NCBI GenBank assembly: GCA_001460835.1
Contig: CYKH01001759.1
Span: forward strand, 1 to 46,859
Direction: 5' to 3'
Length of the DNA stretch: 46,859 bases
Source of the DNA: Bodo saltans
Lineage: Eukaryota; Euglenozoa; Kinetoplastea; Eubodonida; Bodonidae
Position 1 is the first letter of the stretch; every line of letters begins with the position of its first letter. Below are positions 8,126 to 16,500 of this stretch, one piece after another. A model generated the notes under the pieces. It ran no database searches. It saw only the letters and a program-made list of their open reading frames with translations, and was not told where the DNA came from. Both the position numbers and the translations under genes were made by a program.

Positions 8126-10426
8126 CTAGAGTTCCTCTTGGGGAACTTCAGGGTTTGCCTCCGTTGGCTCCTCTGGCACCTCTGCTGGCTCTTGTGGTGT
8201 TTCAGGTTTGCGCTTCTTTGGTTGCTTTTTTGGCACAGGTGCTGGCTTTGGCTTTCGTTCATTTTCCTTTTCTTGAATTTTCTCGCGAATGGTGGCGGTC
8301 ACATTTTTCAAGAGAGCAAGCTTTTCGTCAAACTCGGCTTTCGTACAGCCGTCGTAGCTTCCCTCACCATCTTCATACCACTCCTTGACCTGTTCTGTTG
8401 TCTCTTCAATTGTTTGCTTCTCCTCTGTGCTCATCAGTGAAGTTGCTTCATTGTTTTCGAACAGTCCATCTAGGCGAATCCATTGAATGAACGTTTCAAG
8501 GTTGTTCTTGGACGTGGCTGTATCTCGCTTGATCTTGTCGCGCTTCTCGAGTCCTGATAAAATTGACTTGGCCTCAAGGACTTCCTCGGTCCCCATGGAA
8601 GGCTGTGATAACTCAATTGTGGGTTTAATCGACGTTGAACGCTTCTTCATTTGAATTTGCACGCTTGGGAGTTCAGCGCTAACCTCTGTCGCTTGCGCTG
8701 TCTCGTTTGAGTCGTCATTTGTTTTTTCTTGGTCAGGAATTTCCTCAGAAGAATTCTTTCGAGTTTTGAGCTTCTTAGTGACGTTGGCAGCCAAGCGAAC
8801 ACGAACCTCGCTGTCCTCGACCACAACAACACCATTCTCAGAGAGCTTGAGCTCAACTCGAACAATGTGAGTGTTGTTCTCATGAACAATTGTTGGATTG
8901 AAGTAATTGAGACCTTCAAGCGCTGACTTCACTCCTGAAACGTTCACCGACATTAGCGGTGTGAATGACTCGCCGTCGACAGTTGACAAGAGGGCAATGG
9001 TGAAGTCTTCAGTGCGATTGACAGTGATGCTCTTACGTGCGCCGAACGGCGACTTGACAAAGAGTGGGCGAATTGCCGAAGAGGTGCCGTCGGCACTGAC
9101 GATCTTGAAGTGGATGGACTGCGGGAAGAAATCTCGAATTGAGAATGATCGAACACGGAAGTATCCAGACAAACGTGCTCCATAGTACCCTGCACCAAAA
9201 GCAGCTGCCTCGTCGCCGTTGAGAGTTCTGTCAACGGGACGTCCAAGGAATGCTGACAAGTCCGACACAATCTTTGGTGGCCTGACACCTCCCCCCATAA
9301 GTTCAAAAGAGCTCAGGTCAGACAACGCAAGTCCACTCTTATCAATCGCCTTTTTGGCAATTTCAACTGCACGCTCGAACAAAGCTGAGCATTCAGTCTC
9401 AAATTGCTCGCGAGTAACTTTTCCGGAGAAGTCTCGATCAGGAGCGACTCCTTCAACAGTCACAGGTGCAGCTTGATTCGCAGACAGAGTCTCTTTGATT
9501 CCGTTTGCAGCACGGATCAGGGAGAACATGGCCTTGTGTTGTTGCAACGAAGTACCACCAATAATGCGAGGTATCTTCATCGTTTTGACAATCTCCTCTT
9601 CCAAGAATCGAGCGATGCAAGCGTCAAACGTACGGCCTCCTAGTGTTGAATCAACCTCGATGTGAAGAGTTTCAATGTGACCCAAGCTCACTGCAACTTT
9701 CACTTTCTTCCCGTCCTTTCGCTCTTCTGGAGGGGAATAGCGATACACGCCAACTTCTGTTTTTGTGGAGCCCATATCGTAGATCACAACATTCACCGTT
9801 TCATTTCCAAAACCTCGCTTTTGCATTCCGTACTGGAGCGCAGTCGCAGTAGTTGAATGCATCAAGCTGAGAACTTTCAGATCAGTGAGTCCAGCAGCAT
9901 CAACCAATGCTTGCCTTTGATTCATTGTCCAGTCAGCAGGCACTGTAAAGACGGCTTCTTGAGGCTTGATTTTCGCGTCCTTTCCCGTGATCAGCTTTAT
10001 GTACTGAAAATACATGGCGATCAACAACTCTGCACTGTAATTACACTCTGGGTCCTGACGACACACAACATTCACTCCTTTCCGCTCCTCTCCCTCTTTC
10101 AGCGCAAAAGTTGTCAACAACTGCTGGAACTGAGCAGTTTTGTTTGATTCGAACGGAAAACCAATCAGCTGATTGATCATCGAAAACATGTTGTCTGGGA
10201 ACCGCGGAGCCAAGTTTTTTGCTTCATCCCCAAAAAATCGGTCATCGCCACGAAATCCAACAAAGTTGTTAGACTTTCGCCGAGTCTGCTCATTCAGCAC
10301 AATGTCAATCGACGCATTACCATGTGGCGACGTAACTTTGACAAATTCAGAGCCAAAATCAATACCCATCACATTTGCATTGGCCACAACCACAAGAATG
10401 CAAGCACAAAGAAGCAACTTCAGCAT
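8126..10426 (-). CDS. HYOU1: ER HSP110/GRP170-type chaperone (HYOU1/Lhs1-like)
   Basis: A 766-aa HSP70-superfamily protein with a cleavable signal peptide (hydrophobic residues 3-15, cleavage near ANA-N at 17/18). The ATPase domain shows phosphate-1 loop IDFGSE (22-27), phosphate-2 loop YDMGSTKTEVG (about 208) and adenosine-site GGGVRPPK. It lacks the tight HSP70 consensus and the EEVD tail, as expected for the large HSP110/GRP170 branch. GRP170 acts in the ER lumen as a nucleotide-exchange factor for BiP and as a holdase. The long C-terminal region is acidic and Lys/Pro-rich, with repeated PEEP-type motifs. The last four residues, QEEL, fit the broad ER-retrieval pattern [KRHQSA][DENQ]EL. 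It is shorter than human HYOU1 (about 1000 aa). It is the first gene of the leftward cluster, next to the strand-switch region. Confidence 0.88.
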   Translation of the reverse strand: MLKLLLCACILVVVANANVMGIDFGSEFVKVTSPHGNASIDIVLNEQTRRKSNNFVGFRGDDRFFGDEAKNLAPRFPDNMFSMINQLIGFPFESNKTAQFQQLLTTFALKEGEERKGVNVVCRQDPECNYSAELLIAMYFQYIKLITGKDAKIKPQEAVFTVPADWTMNQRQALVDAAGLTDLKVLSLMHSTTATALQYGMQKRGFGNETVNVVIYDMGSTKTEVGVYRYSPPEERKDGKKVKVAVSLGHIETLHIEVDSTLGGRTFDACIARFLEEEIVKTMKIPRIIGGTSLQQHKAMFSLIRAANGIKETLSANQAAPVTVEGVAPDRDFSGKVTREQFETECSALFERAVEIAKKAIDKSGLALSDLSSFELMGGGVRPPKIVSDLSAFLGRPVDRTLNGDEAAAFGAGYYGARLSGYFRVRSFSIRDFFPQSIHFKIVSADGTSSAIRPLFVKSPFGARKSITVNRTEDFTIALLSTVDGESFTPLMSVNVSGVKSALEGLNYFNPTIVHENNTHIVRVELKLSENGVVVVEDSEVRVRLAANVTKKLKTRKNSSEEIPDQEKTNDDSNETAQATEVSAELPSVQIQMKKRSTSIKPTIELSQPSMGTEEVLEAKSILSGLEKRDKIKRDTATSKNNLETFIQWIRLDGLFENNEATSLMSTEEKQTIEETTEQVKEWYEDGEGSYDGCTKAEFDEKLALLKNVTATIREKIQEKENERKPKPAPVPKKQPKKRKPETPQEPAEVPEEPTEANPEVPQEEL

Positions 10427-10558
10427 TTTCCTTTCTTTTTGAGAATAACTCGAACGGTTTGGAAATGTCTTTAGAACGCAGAGTGATCCCTTGATTGACC
10501 TTTAGACCTCAGAAATGTTGAATGAAACAATGTGAAAATGATTGGGATGAAATATGTT

Positions 10559-10617
10559 TCTGTACTTTGAAGTTGCAAAGTTTCAACAAAGGCCGCAGTT
10601 GTGCTTTAAAGTACAGA
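10559..10617. repeat. Imperfect inverted repeat, 14-bp arms
   Basis: Arms 10559-10572 (TCTGTACTTTGAAG) and 10604-10617 (CTTTAAAGTACAGA) pair over 14 positions with one G-T wobble, separated by 31 nt. A smaller nested inverted repeat, GTTG...CAAC, lies at 10572-10587. The right arm ends exactly where the retroelement-like open frame begins with ATG. Confidence 0.7.
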
Positions 10618-11264
10618 TGGACTCGTTGACCTACTGGTCTCATCTCTCCGTGATCTCTCCGTAGATCACGCTCGGAGACTCCTACAAGACGAAGAGACTT
10701 TGGGATTCGTCACCCCGGCAGAGCTGCAGGCGATCGGGGTCCCGCTGGGAGACGTGGCGAAGATCAAGAAGTTCTTGGGGATCGACCCACCTAAGCGCGG
10801 ACGCGATGATGAACCCGAGGATTTTCAGGAAACCGATCGACACAGAACAGTGAAGAATGCTGAAGCGATGATGGCGGAGGGGCTGCTGGAAGACCTGCTG
10901 CATCCTCCCATGCTGTTGCCAAAAAACTGGCAACGGGCTCGGTGGCCAGAACTGTCACGCTGTGGCGAGCACAGTTTGCTGGCAACCAGGGGTGGTCGCG
11001 CCTGGTGGTATGGGCGGCCAAAACACGAGGCAGTCAGGGTGCATCGTTCGAGGGGGCGTGGCAAGCACGCTTGTTGAAAGAGCGCGAACCGTTGCAGTCG
11101 CACGTGACAAAGATGCGGTGCATGATGGATTTCATCACAGCTCCACCAACGAAACAGCAAAGATACAGCAACCTCAACAACAACAACAGCAGCACGTTTC
11201 CCCATAATAACACAGTCACGAAGAAGTTCGGCCGGTTCAACAACCAACGATTTCGAAACCAGTA
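10617..11264 (+). pseudogene. Gag-like remnant with a SAM-type domain
   Basis: From ATG 10617 a short frame (MDSLTYWSHLS) stops at about 10662. A second frame is already open there, with LRDLSVDHARRLL, then GFVTPAELQAIGVPLGDVAKI at about 10703-10765. The alternation of helices and the 'eL..iGv.lGd..KI..fL' pattern is SAM-like. The second frame continues past DRHRTVKNAEAM. A third frame, with TLWRAQFAGNQGW and FEGAWQARLLKEREPL, runs on to a stop near 11264 and ends in an Asn-rich tail. At least two frameshifts are therefore needed to read it as one protein. I do not recognise a precise family. Confidence 0.4.
10649..10670. repeat. Perfect 8-bp inverted repeat with 6-nt loop
   Basis: CGTGATCT (10649-10656), loop CTCCGT, AGATCACG (10663-10670). 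It lies inside the gag-like remnant, at the point where the first frame stops and the second takes over. Confidence 0.65.
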
Positions 11265-11418
11265 GTATGGTGGCCGAAACCACTGAAGATCCTTCATGCA
11301 AATGACGAAAGAGGCAGAGAAGAGGTGGCAGCAACCACACGAAGGACTTACTTTCTGTCAACAATAGGAGAGTATGCAGAATTAGTGAATGCCCGACTAC
11401 CGGAGACACCAAGAATGA

Positions 11419-11613
11419 GCAGAAATAAAGAAAAAACTGAAAGCCCTCTATGTGCAGGACACGAAGCAAGGCACCCCACCAAACAGTCGCGATGTACGCG
11501 ATGACGACATGTGTTTGGTGTATGTGGACAACATTTTTTTTTTCTTGCGACAAAACAAGTGCCAACGAGAATATGAGAGGAGTTGCCGGAATGTGGAGAT
11601 TGGAAACAAGTGA
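11419..11613 (+). pseudogene. Reverse transcriptase active-site remnant (YVDN)
   Basis: A 64-codon open stretch contains DDDMCLVYVDNIFF, with YVDN at 11521-11532, the position and context of the RT catalytic YxDD box (hydrophobic strand, turn, hydrophobic strand). The second Asp is Asn. The same frame resumes after a stop with MIDLVEKTIDMSRKM (from 11656) and then WGKIMFVTGILHF, which could be the RT thumb region. Stops and missing fingers/palm sequence upstream show it is not functional. Confidence 0.45.
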
Positions 11614-11900
11614 GAAAATGTGCGTGCGTGCATGTGCTGCATGTGTGTGGAACGCATGATCGATTTGGTCGAAAAGACAATCGATATGTCCCGAAAAATG
11701 CGAAACGAACTTGAGAAAGACGCTTCAAAAAGACATTGGAACATTAAGTGTTAGAAGGCTTTCAGCTTGTGGGGGAAGATTATGTTTGTAACAGGTATTC
11801 TGCATTTCCCCATGGCAAATTTTCTCAATCTCGTGGATTGGCGAAGGTGTGCAAAAAGTGATGGTTTGGAGAATGTGAACTTGACGATACATGTACTGAA

Positions 11901-12278
11901 TTGGCACGCAAAGAAGTACTAAAAATGTTGGCAGAAACCTTAGGCTGGGGGAAAGCCAAAATCGTAGAACGCGAAACATGCGAGTCTGTTGCATACACGG
12001 ACGTGTCACAACATTTGTCGGCATGTGTTGTTTTTATTGAAGACGCTTTGCCAGCCAAGGTGGGAAGTGTGCAACGTGCTACACCGACGTCCACGAGGCA
12101 CTCAAGAAACAAAGAAATCAACGAGCAATTAGCGAGCATCATAAAAGAAAAGATTTGCCTCAAAGTCGATCCATCGCACGAAAATGTGGCGGACGGACCG
12201 TCACGAGGAAAAAACAATACACAAGAAATGAAAATCATCACAACAAGAACCAGAACACAAATTGGTTCAGTGGCGTGA
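11901..12278 (+). pseudogene. Retroelement RNase H remnant
   Basis: The frame contains YTDVSQHLSACVVF (first RNase H Asp in a TDxS context) and later SRNKEINEQLASIIKEK followed by HENVADGPSRG. The last block matches the recurrent 'Srn..ln..l' ... 'NpADapSRG' ending of RNase H in tyrosine-recombinase retrotransposons. Only about 25 residues separate the two blocks, so the middle with the DNT-type Asp is deleted. The frame opens at a TTG and has no ATG at its start. Confidence 0.5.
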
Positions 12279-12351
12279 TGGTTCGAAAAAGGGAAAGCAG
12301 TGGGGCCGCCACCATTGACAAAAAAAAAACACCAATGAAGATGAAAGGTTT

Positions 12352-12458
12352 GGCAAACATTACCGTTGCATAGTGCCATTTTCGTGTCTCACAAAACGGT
12401 TTGGCAAACATTACCGTTGCACAGTGCCATTTTCGTGTCTCACAAAACGGTTTGGCAA
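12352..12458 (+). repeat. 51-bp tandem repeat, left block
   Basis: Two visible units of a 51-bp repeat with core CATTACCGTTGCACAGTGCC and CTCACAAAACGGTTTGGCAA; the CAAACAT landmark occurs at 12354 and 12405. The block runs directly into the run of Ns at 12459, so more units are probably missing. Confidence 0.9.
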
Positions 12459-12758
12459 NNNNNNNNNNNNNNNNNNNNNNNNNNNNNNNNNNNNNNNNNN
12501 NNNNNNNNNNNNNNNNNNNNNNNNNNNNNNNNNNNNNNNNNNNNNNNNNNNNNNNNNNNNNNNNNNNNNNNNNNNNNNNNNNNNNNNNNNNNNNNNNNNN
12601 NNNNNNNNNNNNNNNNNNNNNNNNNNNNNNNNNNNNNNNNNNNNNNNNNNNNNNNNNNNNNNNNNNNNNNNNNNNNNNNNNNNNNNNNNNNNNNNNNNNN
12701 NNNNNNNNNNNNNNNNNNNNNNNNNNNNNNNNNNNNNNNNNNNNNNNNNNNNNNNNNN
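12459..12758. other. Assembly gap, 300 N
   Basis: Exactly 300 undetermined bases inside the tandem-repeat region. The round length suggests an estimated or placeholder gap. Open frames reported across it are not real evidence of coding. Confidence 0.98.
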
Positions 12759-12966
12759 ACCACTACCGCTACGTTGTGTCTTTGAGTTGCGCACCGACGA
12801 TCGCGGATCGAACAATGAACTGTTTCGAGGCGCGAAACACGGAACAAAAGGCGTTCCAAGGCGCAGCGTCGAAGACGGATCTTCTGATGTCTTCTTTTGG
12901 TGTGTATTTTGTCGTCGGGGACAAAATGCCATCGTACTGATCACGACATCTTTCGAGAATGTCGTC
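12759..12966. other. Unique segment between the two repeat blocks
   Basis: About 208 bp of non-repeat sequence flanked by the gap and the right repeat block. It is open in several frames at once, including a minus frame containing TPKEDIRRSVFDAAPWNAF and a plus frame containing DRTMNCFEARNTEQKAF. I do not recognise either. It could be a fragment of the retroelement or a spacer of a higher-order repeat. Confidence 0.4.
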
Positions 12967-13222
12967 TGTTGCAAAGTGCCATTTCCGTGTCTCACAAAAC
13001 GGTTTGGCAAACATTACTGTTGCAAAGTGCCATTTTCGTGTCTCACAAAACGGTTTGGCAAACATTAGCGTTGCGTGGCGCCATTTTCGTGTCTCACAAA
13101 ACGGTTTGGCAAACATTACCGTTGCACAGTGCCATTTTCGTGTCTCACAAAACGGTTTGACAAACATTACCGCTACATAGTGCCGTTTTCGTGTCTCGCA
13201 AAACGGTTTGGCAAACATTACA
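12967..13222 (+). repeat. 51-bp tandem repeat, right block (5 units)
   Basis: The CAAACAT landmark recurs at 13008, 13059, 13110, 13161 and 13212, exactly 51 bp apart, giving five units with a few substitutions each. The unit is a multiple of three and stop-free in all three plus frames and one minus frame, so it gives 17-aa repeats (for example PFSCLTKRFGKHYRCTV or MFAKPFCETRKWHCATV). Each unit also has an ACCGTT and an AACGGT that can pair (6-bp stem, 12-nt loop across unit borders). Confidence 0.92.
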
Positions 13223-13510
13223 GGAAGAGAAGACCTTTTAGTTCCCCACCCTACACTCCCTCCGGCGAGGCTCATTCAATCACCAAGCGATGAGACCACA
13301 GCGAGACTTTGTTCCCATCCGAAACGAACTTTTAGCTTGACCTTGAATCTTGACAGGAGGTACATGTGCATCTTGAGATCTTTGGTTGTTATTGGCTCCA
13401 TCAGAATACAAAAGGGAGATTCTCTTTTTTTTTGAGAAGGATAGATAGAGTTTGTCTCGAATAGATTTCCTGGACTGTGCGAAATTGATGACCTTTTTTG
13501 CAGTTTGTGA

Positions 13511-13541
13511 GTATTTGTTGTTTTTGTCGTTATCGGATTAG
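13511..13541 (+). promoter_or_regulatory. Predicted trans-splice acceptor for the dynein gene
   Basis: A T-rich tract (13511-13532) is followed by an AG at 13540-13541, seven nt before the ATG at 13549. A second tract with CAG lies at 13492-13503. Confidence 0.6.
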
Positions 13542-13548
13542 CTAGAGA

Positions 13549-16500
13549 ATGAGCAAAGATCCACGTCTAGAATGGCTTGGCGCCGCTATTAAGCGATGCT
13601 TGAAGTGGGTTGACGATGTATCGATAAAGGAGCTGTTAGATCGCGATGGAGTTATTGGAAATCTGATGACGGTTTTCGAAGGTGACTTGAGCAAAAGCTC
13701 GGTGATTATCATCACGGCCTCTGAAGATGATACGTTTGAAGTAGATGAAAACGTTGGGGAAGGAGATGACCGTGTTGAGAAAGTTCGTCATCAACGTTTG
13801 CAACTGGTGACAACTTTTGTGAGCAATTCGAATGTTTCTGGGTCGCAAGGAGGTGGCCAAATTCGTTGCTTGTTCGCGACGAAGGTTGTAACAACGCCGG
13901 TGTTGGAGGAAGATGCTCAGGGCTGGGAAGACCCTGATTGTGCCATCAACCACGCTTTTGAGGTCATTTCGATGTTGGCTCCTTCCCTGCCTTCATTTCA
14001 TGCAATGATCTCGTTTGCGTTTCAGCCCTTCATTGAAGACTCGAATGCAACTGGCGAGGGGGTTGCTGGAACGCGCCAACTTCAACAGGAGGTTGTGAAC
14101 TGGGTGAAGAGGCTCAATCAGCACGTTGCAGGATTCATTGGCCAAGTGTGTGCTGAAAGAAAATTGCCAATGCCTTCGAACCCGATCCCAATCGGTGACA
14201 GTGATGCGGACATCAAAGCAGCAGCCTCAAACGACGACATAATCAAGGACATCGACACAACTGTTGCCATGTGGCATGCAGAGATTTCCAGTGCCCTAGC
14301 TCAAGAGCCACAAAAAGAGGGACCACTTGGCGAAATTGAATACTGGAAAGAGAAGTACAGCGCCCTCAGTGCTCTGTACGAGCAGATCAATCAACCAAAA
14401 GTCAAGATCATTTTGAAGGTCGCTGCTGAGGCAGAGTGCAACGCGTGGCACAGCATTTCTGGAACAATTACGCTGTTATTCCGTCAATATGCTGAAGCAA
14501 AAGACAATGTGAAATTTCTTAGCACGTTAGAGCGCCATTTCCGCACGATCCACGGTGTAACTCCTGAGGGTGGTACGCTACAACCGATCACTGACACGAT
14601 GTCGTCAATGATGATGGCTATCCGAATGGTGTGGATCATTTCGCGATACTATTGCACGGAGGAGAAGATGATCGGACTCTTGGAAAAGATCGCGAATTTG
14701 ATTGCACAGAAGGTATCGCAACACATCGACTTCCGAACGATCTTGAACCAAACTCCAGTTGAAGCAAAACGCAAGATCAAAGAAGGCCAACAAGCATTGA
14801 TGAAGTGGAAGTCAGCTTACACTCACGTTCAAGAAGAAATCAACCAAAGTGAGCGTGAGCAACATTGGGTCTTTGACACAAAGCGTCTCTTCGACACGAC
14901 TGATTACATGACGGAACGCTGCACTGAACTCCTTGAAATTGTCAACGTCATCGAATACTACAATACCGTTTTGGGATCCCAACTCAAGGCCGTGCTTACT
15001 GACACTGCTGGCATCGAAAAGATTTTGAAAGATGTTGAGAAGCTCAAAAAGCCAATCGAAACGCTTACATTTGATCCATTCGAAAGAAAAGCGATCCACA
15101 ACTGGCAGGTGATGTACTCGAACTTCAATTCGTCAGTATCAACTCTTGATCAGCAAGTTTCGCAATTCATCCAGCGAATTTTTGATGATGAACTTCGAAG
15201 TGCCGAAAGTGCATTTGAGCTTCTCCAGTCATTCAAGAACATGCACTCTCGAGGAGGTGGTGATGTTCTCGATATCAATCAATTGATGTCCTCCAAGGCC
15301 GACAAAATTCTCTCGCAGTACCTCAACGAGGTTCACCGTGTTCAATCTATTTTCTTGGCAAACTGTGAGAATCCTCCACTCACAAAGAATCAACCCCCAA
15401 TTGCAGGTTCGATCCACTGGAGCTCGTCGCTGTATCAGCGTTTGAAGAAGCCAATTGTTCGCTTTCAAGAAGAAGACATGCTGTACTCTGCCGTTGGAAA
15501 GCAAGTGAAGTCGAAGTACGTTGAAGTAGCGCGAATGATGAAAGACTACGCAACAGTCCGCTTCGAAAAGTGGAAGGATGACGTCAAGGGAACAACAGAT
15601 TCATTCTTGAAGATGAAAATTTTGCGAAAGGAGGGCGATGAGATGTATGTTGTGAATTTCAACACCAGCTTATTCGAGACGATTAAGGAAGCGAAGTACC
15701 TGGATCGACTCGGTTTCGAAATTCCTCAAGAGGCTCTGAACGTGACACTTCAAGATGAAGCTTATCACAACTACGTCGAAAACCTGAAGTCTATGCTCAT
15801 CAGTTTTAACTATGAACTGTCTCTAGTCGATGGCCCAGAGAAGCTGATTCTTGCCAAGAACATCAAAGACTTGAAAGACGCATTGGAGCCTGGGTTCACT
15901 GAGTTGAACTGGATTAGCTTGGGAATATCCGAGTTTGTTGTCAATTGCAACAAAGCAATTACAGAATTTCGCAACCTCAGTCGCGAAGTTCGAAAGAGTG
16001 CTGATCATATTCAGACTCAAGTTGTCAACAAAATTGCAGCAACGCAACTCGTCCCGGATTTGAGCGACTTTGCTACGTTCGGTGAGCTGCCGGAGCTCCA
16101 ATCTGTCGTTGATGCGATTGAGCGGCACCGTGTTGAGAAAATTGACGCCTGCGTTCGTGCTTACGCAACTGTCAAGCCACTTCTAACAAAAATTGAAAGC
16201 CAAATCGTTGGTTCTCACGACGGGAAATGCACGCTTCTTGAGAGCTACTATGCACATTGGGAGCGACGAATTTGGAAAGCACTTCAGAAGATGGTTGTCA
16301 CGTCTCTCAATCGATTCGCGTCGCTTCTTGGGTACCAAGCGAAGGGGAAAAAGGCTCGACCACCGCTTTTCAAGGTCACTGTTGTCCTTACCAGTGAGCC
16401 AACGTACTCCCCACAACACCAAGAAATCACGAATGCCTTCCACAAAATTCAAACTGGAATCATTGAAACTACAAAGCAGTTTGTTCGGTGGATGCGCGGG

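Larger units (their letters stand above)
10617..12280 (+). mobile_element. Degenerate retrotransposon, VIPER/DIRS-like, gag-RT-RNase H order
   Basis: Three protein-like islands lie in the same orientation and in retroelement order: a SAM-like gag-type segment (10617-11264), an RT active-site segment with YVDN (11419-11613) and an RNase H tail (11901-12278). They are in different frames and separated by stops, so the element is dead. No tyrosine recombinase or integrase is seen; the element ends at or within the 51-bp repeat array. The RNase H C-terminus (SRNKEIN then ADGPSRG) is most like the tyrosine-recombinase retrotransposons, of which VIPER is the known trypanosomatid member. Family placement is inference from short motifs. 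Confidence 0.55.
10427..13548. other. Divergent strand-switch region (candidate bidirectional transcription start)
   Basis: All genes to the left are transcribed leftwards and all genes to the right rightwards. In kinetoplastids such divergent regions are where RNA polymerase II transcription of both clusters begins (established for trypanosomatids; inferred here). No intact gene is present. The region contains inverted repeats (10559-10670), a decayed RT element (10617-12280), a 51-bp tandem array on either side of an assembly gap (12352-13222), and an A/T-run-containing 5' flank of the dynein gene. I see no tRNA or other RNA gene. Confidence 0.75.

Noticed and set aside
10825-11565. 246-aa open frame on the minus strand of the strand-switch region
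   Set aside because: It lies antisense to the retroelement-like islands, is Leu/Ser/Cys-rich without any recognisable motif, and looks like a shadow of the plus-strand remnants.
11825-12379. 184-aa minus-strand frame
   Set aside because: It is the mirror of the RNase H remnant; composition and lack of motifs argue against coding.
12366-13068. Long open frames crossing the N-run with apparent 139-231 aa proteins
   Set aside because: They depend on undetermined bases and on a repeat whose frames are all open, so they give no evidence of a gene.
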